Positions 55,045-64,000 of a stretch of DNA of 64,000 nucleotides are shown here, piece after piece (position 1 is the first letter of the stretch; each line of letters starts with the position of its first letter). This DNA comes from Mycoplasma iguanae (GTDB taxonomy: Bacteria > Bacillota_I > Bacilli_A > Mycoplasmatales > Metamycoplasmataceae). The position numbers and the translations under genes are program-made. The notes under the pieces are model-generated. The model worked only from the letters and a program-made list of their open reading frames with translations. It did not search any database and was not told the DNA's origin. Where the stretch lies: assembly GCF_024722375.1 (NCBI RefSeq), contig NZ_CP102734.1, forward strand, positions 567,346 to 631,345, given 5' to 3'.

Positions 55045-57664
55045 AATTTTTGATAGCTTCTTTAACTATATTTAAAATATTATCATTTAAATCACAAGAT
55101 CCTTGCGCAATAATTGCAGAACCACCACCTTTTCCGTTTACTTTACTAAAAATATTTTTTAATAATTGGTTGGAATCTAAAACTTTTGATGAAATTACCA
55201 GTAATTGTTTTTGTGATTGGGATCCTAAAACAAAAATATTTTGAGGATATTTTTCTCTTAATTCAGCGGCAATAATTTTAAGTGTTTCTACAGGAAAATT
55301 ACAATTAATGTAAACATCAAAATTACCAATTTTTTCAAAAGTTATTTCTAAATCATCAGTTTTAACTTGTGTTTTTTGTTTTAATAATTTTTTATTTATT
55401 TCTCTAGCTTCATTAATGTTATTAGTTAAAATTTCAAGATTTTTTTCTAAGTTTTGAGTTAGAGTTAATTCCAATTTATAGTTATTATCTAATGCTTGGT
55501 TTTTGTCAACAATTTTTTGTAAAATTTCAACTTGTTCCTTATTTTTTTCTAATAAAAATTTATTAATTAATTGATTTGTAGTAATTGCTCTAATTCTGTA
55601 AATACCAACACCTTTATTTTCAACATTTACAATTTTAAAATTTTCAATTCCCTTAGAGTTATAAATATGAGTTCCTCCACAAAGATCGATTGTGATATTT
55701 TCAAATTCAACTAATCTTACATTATTAGGATCCATATATTCAGTTTCTTCAAGTGTCATAATAGCATTTAACTCTCTAGCCTTTTTTAAATCAGTTTCTA
55801 AGTAGTTTCTATTTGCACTTTGCTTGATATACTCACGAACTAAATTTTCGATTTGTTTAATTTCTTTTTCTGTAGGTTTATGATCTAAAGGAAAGTCAAA
55901 TGTTAGTCGCTCTTCATTATTATCTGATCCTAATTGTTCAATTGTAGATCCATAAATTTCCCTTAAAGCTTTAAACAATAAATGAGTGGATGAATGGTTA
56001 ATTTCTAGTTTTGTTCTGTTTTGGGGATTTACAAAACATTCTACTTCATCTTTGAAATTAATTTTTCCTTTAACTACATGTATATTATTTCCGTGTTTAT
56101 CTTTGAATACTTCAAGAATTTCAATTTTATTATCTTTTTGTAAAAGATAACCTTGATCATGTTTTTGACCACCACCTGTTGCATAAAAAGTAGTTTTATC
56201 TAGAATTAAAAATGCTTTACCTTCAATTTCATCAACAGTTTTTTCTGTGTTAGCTAGAAATAAAATTTTTGCTTTTGTTTGTAAATTATCATAACCAATA
56301 AATTTTGAAATTTTTGTTTTTACTAAACTTAAAGAATTAATTGCTTTTTGCATTGCAACTTTTTTGTTACCGCGAGATTTATCTGCATGTTTTTTTAAAT
56401 AATCATCAAATAAATTAATATCTAAATCAATGTTTTTTTCTTTTAATATTTCTTGTGTTAATTCAATTGGAAACCCATATGTTTCATACATTTTAAAAGC
56501 AACTTCAAAATCTAAATTGTGTGGATTTTTAGCAATTTCTTTTTCAAGTAATTTTTGTCCTTGATCAATTGTTTCTGAAAAGAATTCTTCTTCTTCCTTA
56601 ATTATTTGTGAAACTTGTGCCACATCAATATCAAATACCAAAGATTTTTTTACTACATCAACCAGTTTATATAAAAATGTTTTTTGTTTGATGTTTAGTT
56701 TTTTACCTGAACGATAAGCTCTTCTAATCAGTCTTCTGATGATATAACCACGAGATACATTAGAAGGTTTTACACCATCATTAATAGCATTTATTGCAGC
56801 TCTAATATGATCAGCAATAATTTTAAAATATGTATTAATTAGTTTTTGATCTGCATTTTTTGTAAAGTAATTATTAGGATCATATTTAAAATCTGTCATT
56901 TCTTCAATAGCATTAATAATAGGTATAAATAAATCTGTATCAAAATTTGTGGGGGCATCTTGTAAAATAGAAACAATTCTTTCTAAACCTGCACCAGTAT
57001 CAATATTTTTTTGTGCAAGCTCTGTATAATTATTTTTACCATCATTATTAAATTGTGAAAATACAATGTTTCAAATTTCGATATAGCGATCATTTTCAAT
57101 ATCTTCTTTTAAAAGTTCAATTCCTCGAGAATCAAATTTTTCACCACGATCATAAAAAATTTCACTACATGGGCCACAAGGTCCTTGCCCCATATCTCAA
57201 AAGTTTGTTTTTCTAGATCCTGCAATAATATGTTCTTCTTTGATCCCTAAATTTTTTCAATATTGCTTGGTTTCTAAATCTTCTCCAAAATATGTAATAT
57301 AAATTCTGCTAATATCTAAATTTAAGTAATTAATCAAAAAATCATAAGCCATTTCAATTGCTTCTTTTTTAAAATAATCACCAATTGAAAAATTACCTAA
57401 CATTTCAAACATTGTATGATGTCTGGAAGTAATACCTACATTTTCAATATCATTAGTTCTAATCGCTTTTTGAGAGTTAGTTAATCTTGGGTGTGGTGGT
57501 TTTCTTTTTCCTGAAAAAAAATCTTTCAAAGTTGCAACTCCAGAATTAATTCATAACAGTGAAGGATCATTTTGAGGAACTAGTGATTTAGTTTCTACTA
57601 TTTTATGATCATTTTTTACAAAAAAATCTAATCATAATTGTCTAATTTCTTTTGAACTTTTCAT
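55037..57664 (-). CDS. alaS: Alanyl-tRNA synthetase
   Basis: 875 aa. Class II core at the N-terminus: [56 protein letters not shown] (motif 2 region), [18 protein letters not shown], and [19 protein letters not shown]. The editing domain carries [15 protein letters not shown] (HxxxH) and VDLCGGTH-type [12 protein letters not shown]-terminal C-Ala ends [18 protein letters not shown] Trp codons interrupt a standard reading between 56900 and 57600. Site AAGGAG. Head of alaS-ruvX-DUF1292-methyltransferase-like operon. Confidence 0.97.
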
Positions 57665-57680
57665 AAAACTCCTTAGTTAT

Positions 57681-60596
57681 CTAAATTGTTAATAAAGCTG
57701 CAATTAATCCTGAAATTCCTAAGATTCAAACAACAGTTATTATTTTGAAAAAATAAGTTTTTGTTCTTTTACTCAATAATAAAGTATTGTGTTTTAAAGC
57801 TAAACTTTGATTAATTTGAATTTTATTATATTTTTCAATTCTCTTTTGACCAACTCAAACTGTAAGTAATGATAAACCAGAAAATATTGTTGGTATTTGA
57901 TAAAATAAAAATAAATTTAAAAATGAGTAAATTTTTGATACTTCTTGTGTATAAAGTTTAACTCCGGTTTTTTCTTCAAAATGGGAAGCTGGATAGAATA
58001 TCAATTTGAAGATCTCAATTACAATAAAGTCTCCTGTTCCAACTCCACCAGGTGTAATGGAAATTGAATTAGCAGATTTAACAATATTTGTTCCTATTCA
58101 AATATTTAAATAGAATCCACCTTCCAGATTTGGTACTAACATATTCATCAATAAGCCAATAAAAGGTGCAAAAGTTAAAATTGCTGAAATTAATTTAATA
58201 ATTAAGACTACAAAAAATAACTTAAAATTTTTCAAAATAGAAATAAAGTTATTTCTCGTCTTTTCAAATCCATAGTATTTACTTCCTGAAAGTTTTGCCG
58301 GATCTAATACAAATGTATAAGGTATTCATTCTAAAATATAAATTCAAGTACTCACTATTTTTATTTGTAATCATTTTCAATAAGCCAAAATTCAGTAAAG
58401 TAAAACACCTAAACCATTTATAATAACACCTAAAATTAAACTCACAGTAATTGTATAACTAGCTTGTGTTCCTTGCGCAAAAAAATCACTATAAAAAGTA
58501 AAAATAAAGGGCAACATAATTAAACTGTAAAGCACTAAGGTGATTTGAAAAATAAAACCTGAAGCTAAATATGATGCTGCTAATTTACTTGTATCATATC
58601 CTTTTTTTCTTAGATATCAAAAGGATACAATATCCCCCCCTACATAAAATGGCGTGATATTGGAAACAGAAATTCCTATAAAACTAGACATAAATAAATC
58701 TCAAATTTTGATTTTTACATTTTGTTTTTTTAACATCCAAGCAATAGTTACTGAATAAAGAATATTAAGGATAATCAAATTCCCTGCTGTTATTAAAATA
58801 AAATAAGTTCGTGTAAGACGATTTTGGGTAAATATGGCTCAGGCATCTCTAAAAATTTTTAATCCATTTTCTGAGTCAGTATAAAGAAATCTAAAAGTTA
58901 GATAAAAAATAACTGCTAAAAATAATAATGATAAAGAATATTTAATTGTTGTTTTTTTAATATTGGATTTTTCCAGTTTTGACAACATTTCCTTCTTAGA
59001 ATTAATTTCTTCAATAATTGCTTTTTCTTTTATAACTTTTTTAGAAAAATGCTCGGTTGATACAGGAGTTCTTACAATATACTTTAATTCATTTTTGTAG
59101 TTGTTATATTTAATAAGAATATCAGTTTTATCTAATAAAATTAACTGCAAAACAACATAATTGTTTTCAAATTTCGTTTTTCTTCTATTAATTATTTTTT
59201 GATTATTTAAATTTTCTAATTTTTCAATTCTAGCAACTAAATTCAATGCTTCTTCTTTATTAACATATTGAATTTCTGTGTTTTCTCTATATAAGCCATT
59301 TGTTTGTTGAATTTCACTTAAAACATCAAATAAAGTTTTTTCTCATTTTTTGTAGTAAGAAGCCATTTCTAAAATTTTCATTGCAAAAGTTAAAGCATCA
59401 AAACTACTTAATGCTTGATGTTTGGCAACAAAAAACTTGTTTTCTTCATCAAAATAAATGCTAAATCCCGGATTTTTTTGGATTTTTCTTAATACAATAT
59501 TTCTGTTATCTGAAACAATAACTTTTGATTTGGGGATTTCTTTAACATAACTGTCGATAAATGAAGTTGTGGTATCTAGTCTGTAAAAATTAACTTTTTC
59601 TGATTTAGTTTCTTTTAAATAATTTAAATACAAAATAATTAATGAATTGTAGTCTAAATATTTGACTAAAGATTTTTGTTTTACTAAACAAGCAATTTCT
59701 GTTGAGTCAGTTGAAAAAATAAAACCAATATCATTTTTTTCTTTTTTAATTTTTTTTGATAAAAATTTTAAAACAGAATTTTGTTTAATTAAAGCTTTAT
59801 TTCTGTCTAATTTAAAAATTTTATTTTCAATTTGATAGTCTGTAAACTTGTAATTTAATCTTCTGAATGATTGTCTCAAAAATTCTTCTTGTGCCATACT
59901 TAAAGAAATATAAGAAAAAGAAAAATTAGGTTCTTTATTAACTTTGTTTTCTTTTAAAATGTATTCGACATATTCATCAAAAATTTCTGAATCAATATAA
60001 TTAATTTTTTTAAGGTTAAATTTTTCTTTTTTTTGTTTTTGAATTTCTGAATAATGTATTCTACTATTTAAAATTTCGATTTCTTCAGTTGTAAAGCTTT
60101 TATTTTCTTGATTTTTAAAAGAAAAAGTAAAATTATCAGCAATTGAATTATTTTTTGAAACATAAATCAAGTTGTTTAAATTTAATTGATTCATTGTAAA
60201 AAATGAAACAGAAAAAGGAGTGGCATGATTTTCTGTAAAGTTATAAACTTTAATTCCATAATGAATTAAAAAAGAAGAAAGAAAAGAAGAAAAAATAGAT
60301 GAATCTTCATTTTCATCATGTCCAATTAGTACAGTTTGTTTTTTTGCTTCATATTTTTGCTTTAGAAGACTTGCATAGTTATAAGCAATTAAGGCAATTG
60401 TATTAACATTAATCTGTTCTTCATTTTCTCCAGCAACTGAAATTATTTTATCTTCTACAACTTTCAAAGATGAATTTAAACGGCTAATTTTTTTTAAAAA
60501 TTTTAAATTATGAAATTTTTCAAAATTAAATTTACCTAATAGTTTGTTAGAGGTTTGAAAATATGATCAATCATCTCTAACAGAACTATTTTTCAT
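57681..60596 (-). CDS. Fusion: degenerate phosphohexomutase domain + UPF0104/flippase-like membrane domain (971 aa)
   Basis: One frame of 972 codons with UGA Trp. Residues 1-520 trace the phosphohexomutase fold with its motifs eroded: TVLIGHDENEDSSIFSSFLSS (usual GRDnR..S), ATPFSVSFFTMNQL followed by LIYVSKNNSIADNFTF where TASHNP should be, DIGFIFSTDSTEIACLV where DPDADR should be, and AKHQALSSFDALTFAMKILEMASYYKKWEKTL (usual GEESG..DG..A.L..lE). Residues 590-971 are a hydrophobic domain of about 8 segments (ITPFYVGGDIVSFWYLRKKG; SISITPGGVGTGDFIVIEIF), typical of the LPG-synthase-TM/UPF0104 family. Start 60596 overlaps the RNase J end by 11 bp. Catalytic loss is seen; a lipid- or glycan-transfer role is inference. 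Confidence 0.8.
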
Positions 60597-62364
60597 TTTG
60601 ATCCTCTTTTGCCTCTTTTAAAGGTTTTTTATTATTTGGCTTATTGTTTTTTGATTTTTTTACAGGCTTTGGTGTATTTGAGTTTTGTTTAGCTTTTTTA
60701 TCTATCATTAGAATTGAAGTAAGAATAACTGGTTTTCTCCTTTTTTCTTTGTAGATATAGGATTCTAATCTTTCTTTTACAAGTTTCTTAATTTGGGGAA
60801 TACTTCAATCTGGACTATTTTTAATTAAAAACAAGATTGAACGATGCACAATTTTTTTGCATTCTTCTACAAGCTCTGTGGAAGTTTTGACATAGAACGA
60901 TCCTCTTGATACAATTCTTGGTCTACCAATAATTGTATTTTTATTTTTGTCAATAGCAACAATTACATTAACAAATCCGCTTTCACCTAAAAGTACTCTT
61001 TCCTTGATTGTTTGAGTATTAGATTTTGAAACAACATCACCTTCAACATATACAGGTCCTACTTCAATTGTTTCTTTTGAAATTGTAAGTTTTTTATTTT
61101 TTAAATATAAAACTTCACCATTACGAGGAATAATAATGTTTTTAGGATCTACTCCGTTTTTTTCTGCTGTATTTCCGTGAACAACTGACATTCTGTATTC
61201 TCCATGATAAGGTACAAAATATGTAGGTTTTGTAGTTTGAAAAATTTTATCATGTTCTTCCTGATAGGCATGCCCTGAAGTATGTAAATATCCATCTACT
61301 CCGTTTTCTTTTATTATTGCGCCTAGTTTGTATAGTTTATTAACTAATAACTCAATTTTCATTCTGTTTCCAGGTATTGGCGAAGATGAAAAAATAATCA
61401 TATCATTATGTTTGATTGAAATCTGCGGGTGTTTACCTGTGGCCATTTTTGCTAAGGCTGCAAGGCGTTCACCTTGAGAACCTGTAGTTAAAATCAATAA
61501 TTCATTATCTTGATATTTAGAAATATTTTTTTTGTCCACAAAAACGGTATCAGGTACATTTAAATATCCTAATTTTCTACCAATGTTAATTCCATTAACC
61601 ATCGATCTACCAAAAATTACAACTTTTTTTTCTAACTTTGCAGCTAGTTCAATAATCGCTGTAAGTCTAGTTAAATTAGAGGCAAAAGCTGTAAGAATAA
61701 TTTTTTTTTCTGCACTTCTAAATAAATCTTCAATATCTTTTAAAATATCTTTTTCACTAGGAGAATGCATGGGACGCATAGCATTTGTCGAATCAGAAAG
61801 TAAAACTGTTAAATCTTCTTTTCCCATTTGTTCTAGTTTTGAAAAATCTGTAAGATTACCAATCGGTGTATAGTCAAATCTAAAATCTCCTGTACACATA
61901 ATTGATCCGTCCTCAGTTTGAACTCTAATTCCAAAAGCATCCGGAATTGAGTGCTGAGCTGTTCAAAAATCAACTTTGACATCTGAAAAATCAATAACTA
62001 AATCTTTTTCTATTTCAATAAATTCAACTTTATTTCTGATTCTTTTTTCTTCAAATTTTAATTTTAAATATTGAACAGCAATTTTAGGTGCATAAATTCT
62101 TTTAACATTAACTTGCTGCACTAAAAAAGGAATGCCACCAATGTGATCTTCATGTCCGTGTGTTATAAACACACCTTGAATTTTGTCTTGGTTTTCTTTT
62201 AAATATCCATAATCAGGGATTACACCTTTAATTCCTGTAACAAAACTATCTGCAAATTTTATTCCTGAATCAATGATAATAATTGAATTATTTTTTTCAA
62301 TAACAAGCGTGGATTTACCTATTTCTTGCATTCCACCCAAACCAAATAATTTAGTTGGTTTCAT
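60586..62364 (-). CDS. rnj: Ribonuclease J
   Basis: 592-aa beta-CASP metallo-beta-lactamase ribonuclease (endo- and 5'-3' exo-) of mRNA decay and rRNA maturation. TKLFGLGGMQEIGKSTLVIE, VFITHGHEDHIGGIPFL (HxHxDH), CTGDFRFD, LLSDSTNAMRP, LILTTGSQGERLAALAKMA, and FVPYHGEYRM are diagnostic. The tail after residue 525 is a Lys/Asn-rich disordered extension. Start at ATG 62364 (GAGGAG 7 nt upstream); a TTG five codons earlier overlaps that site. Confidence 0.96.
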
Positions 62365-62398
62365 AGATAGACTCCTCAATATATATGTAATTAATAAT

Positions 62399-62477
62399 TA
62401 AAAAATTATGTTGTTAGCATAATTTTTAAAAGGTTTAGTTTTACTTTTTAAATAACAGTAAAATATGCTATATTATA
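62399..62477 (-). promoter_or_regulatory. rnj promoter and leader hairpin
   Basis: TATAAT (62472-62477) gives a leader of about 105 nt. Within it TTAAAAATTATG / CATAATTTTTTAA (about 62399-62430) forms an AU hairpin followed by U-rich sequence; it is either a weak attenuator for rnj or the terminator of the upstream nuclease gene. Confidence 0.35.
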
Positions 62478-62492
62478 ACATTTATTACTTAA

Positions 62493-63005
62493 TTATTTTC
62501 ATATTCCTAGAGAAAGCGACTTTGCATAATTCTCAGCTGCAATCAGTTGCTTAAAATATTCCGTGTCAGAATTGAAGAATTTATCATTGATTTCATTATT
62601 GATAAATGCAACTTCTGCTAATCCTTCTTTTAGCAAAATTATTGAAATATCATTTTTGTTTAAAAAAACTTTTGCCACAGTTCTTTCATAAATATCTTTA
62701 GAAATTTTTATAATTTCTACTGTTTTTTGTTCTACTAATTCACGTAATCGATTAGTTGCTTTTTCTGCTCAATAGCGAATTAATCCGCTAGTTTTAATAA
62801 ATTCTTTGTTGCTATTTTTTATAGACATTTCCCGGGCATTAATACCATGAAGACGGATTTTTTCAGCATTTTTATTTAAAATTAAAGTATCGCCATCAAT
62901 CACTTTGGAAACAAAAAATTTTTCTGTATTGTGTTTATGTATACAAGAACTTAAAATGAAAATTGGTGACAATAATGTCAAAATTTTTAATGATTTTTTG
63001 TACAT
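62493..63005 (-). CDS. Thermonuclease-like (SNase) lipoprotein
   Basis: 170 aa. Lipoprotein signal peptide KKSLKILTLLSPIFILSSC (lipobox ILSSC, Cys at residue 21) and a staphylococcal-nuclease domain: FFVSKVIDGDTLILNKNAEKIRLHGINA (VIDGDT calcium loop; R.. catalytic), KATNRLRELVEQKTVEI, YERTVAKVF and GLAEVAFIN. Surface nuclease used by mycoplasmas to obtain nucleotides. The second catalytic Arg is plausible (ER in YERT), so it may be active. No Shine-Dalgarno; ATG is 22 bp after fba and inside its terminator tail, so expression probably depends on read-through. C-terminus reads LGIWK with a UGA Trp. Confidence 0.88.
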
Positions 63006-63006
63006 T

Positions 63007-63040
63007 AAAAAAAGAAAATAAGGCCAATTACGCCTTATTT
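63007..63040 (-). terminator. Terminator of fba overlapping the stop codon
   Basis: AAATAAGGC / GCCTTATTT stem with TTTTCTTTTTTT tail on the minus strand. The fba TAA lies in the loop and the nuclease ATG just after the U-tract. Confidence 0.7.
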
Positions 63041-63894
63041 GCTGAACCTAATTCAAGAATTTTTTCTGTAACAGTTCTTTCCATAGCTGCTATACCAGGA
63101 GCATATAATTTTCTTGGATCAAAGTTTTTGCCTTTTTTAGCTTCTCCAGATTCAACATAATCCCAAATAGCTTTAGCATTTGCTTGTTGTAATTCGGTGT
63201 TAATATTAATTTTAGAAATACCTAATGAGATTGCTTTAAGAACTTGTTCTTTAGGGATCCCTGAACCACCATGTAATACTAACCCAATTTTTGCAGCTTC
63301 TCTAAGTTTATCGATAGCTTCAAAATTTAAAGTTTTTCATTCTGCAGGGTAAGGGCCATGAATATTTCCGATTCCCGCTGCTAGCATTGTTAGACCTAAA
63401 GCTGCCATTTTTGCTGCTTCAGCAGGATCTGCAATTTCTCCTGATCCAATAATTCCATCTTCTTCACCACCAATTGAACCAACTTCGGCTTCAACTGAAA
63501 TATTATGTTTGTTAGCAAACTCAACAATTTTTTTTGTATTTTCATAATTTGTTTCAAATGATTCATGTGAACCATCATACATCACTGATGTATATCCAGC
63601 TTCAATAGCATTAATACATCCTTGGTATGATCCATGGTCTAAATGTAAAGCTACAGGGACAGTAATTTTTTGGTCTTTAATTAATCCTTTAACCATACCT
63701 ACAACTACATTTAATCCCCCCATGTATTTAACTGCTCCTTCTGAAGTTGCAATAATAATAGGTGAATTCATTTGTTGTGCTGTTAGTAAAACTGTTTTTG
63801 CTCACTCTAAATTGTTAATATTAATATGTGGAACTGCATATTTATTTTCAAATGCTTTTTTGATCATGTCTTTAGCATTTACTAAATTATTCAT
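63028..63894 (-). CDS. fba: Class II fructose-1,6-bisphosphate aldolase
   Basis: 288-aa zinc aldolase of glycolysis. YAVPHINININNLEW-type start, VPVALHLDHGSYQGCINAIEAGYTSVMYDGSHESFE (zinc His and catalytic Asp in HLDHG), VEAEVGSIGGEEDG, LAAGIGNIHGPYP and LVLHGGSGIPKEQV are the class II signatures. Two Trp are UGA-coded. Site AAGGAG before the ATG; TATAAT at 63928-63933. Confidence 0.97.
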
Positions 63895-63928
63895 TATATC
63901 TCCTTGTAAATTAAAAATATCTTATAAA

Positions 63929-64000
63929 TTATAATGTTTTTATATTTTTTTCCTTCATTTTTTTACGATGTTTTACATAAATTTTAGGTATTGATTTAAG
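63929..64000 (-). CDS. Possible C-terminal end of the next upstream gene
   Basis: An open frame of 23 codons enters from the right edge and ends at TAA (63929-63931). Its product LKSIPKIYVKHRKKMKEKNI is basic and protein-like but too short to identify; it overlaps the fba -10 box. It could equally be chance in AT-rich DNA. Confidence 0.3.
   Translation of the reverse strand, partial: LKSIPKIYVKHRKKMKEKNIKTL

Noticed and set aside
59343-59366. Splitting the fusion into a phosphohexomutase relative and a separate membrane protein starting MASYYKK at 59366.
   Set aside because: The codon after MASYYKK is UGA, sense here; the frame runs on without TAA/TAG, and the phosphohexomutase-type C-terminal helix continues past the junction.

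Overview
The window is a very AT-rich stretch of a Mollicutes (Mycoplasma-type) chromosome. UGA is read as tryptophan throughout: almost every long gene (metK, argS, alaS, glpK, rplT, the giant surface proteins) is open only if UGA is sense, and canonical tryptophan positions fall on UGA. There is no tRNA, rRNA, IS element or CRISPR array. HrcA, GlpF/GlpK/GlpO, FakA, RNase J, and single-membrane surface proteins without cell-wall genes fit a Mycoplasma of the hominis/synoviae-type groups; I cannot name the species.

Layout. 1-3315 (minus): end of valS, a decayed oligopeptide-type ABC ATPase broken by two opposite single-base shifts in A-runs, and an ECF transporter S component. 3358-4760 (plus): infC-rpmI-rplT with a leader attenuator and an AUU-started infC. 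4759-7238 (minus): mnmE, a cold-shock protein and an unknown protein. 7305-20981 (minus): a 13.7-kb locus of five membrane-anchored proteins built from fibronectin-III-like repeats, arranged as two copies of a 'small + giant' gene pair (269+1562 aa and 249+1683 aa) plus a 592-aa relative; a small tail-anchored protein and a 490-bp hairpin-rich gap follow to 22171. 22172-24608: whiA, metK, rpoE-like. 24663-31714 (minus): hrcA-grpE-argS-(rpoE) and an unknown gene-tatD-ksgA-fmt-ung chain. 31826-35319: a purine-permease-family gene behind a leader with mutually exclusive hairpins, a formate/nitrite-type channel, and rpsD with a long leader. 35567-42103 (plus): ezrA-like, thiI, recD2, phosphohexomutase. 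42114-45061 (minus): plsX, fakA, asp23-like. 45212-49529 (plus): licD, a cytidylyltransferase-aminotransferase fusion, a family-2 glycosyltransferase, def. 49585-52976 (minus): glpO-glpK-glpF. 53164-63894 (minus): greA, a membrane-anchored methyltransferase-like protein, DUF1292, ruvX, alaS, a 971-aa pseudo-phosphohexomutase/flippase-like fusion, RNase J, a nuclease lipoprotein and fba.

How the genes may work together. Glycerol enters through GlpF, is phosphorylated by GlpK and oxidised by GlpO with H2O2 release. PlsX and FakA supply acyl-phosphate for lipids. The licD cassette looks able to activate and transfer a phosphocholine- or aminoethylphosphonate-like head group to a surface glycan or glycolipid, with the glycosyltransferase and perhaps the flippase-like fusion as partners (inference). 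The fibronectin-like proteins are probably a large extracellular adhesion or shielding layer.

A recurring regulatory theme is genes whose TATAAT/TAAAAT box ends only 6-10 nt before the start codon with no Shine-Dalgarno (ECF-S, whiA, hrcA, ezrA, recD2, licD, glycosyltransferase, def). This suggests leaderless mRNAs beside ordinary AAGGAG-led genes.
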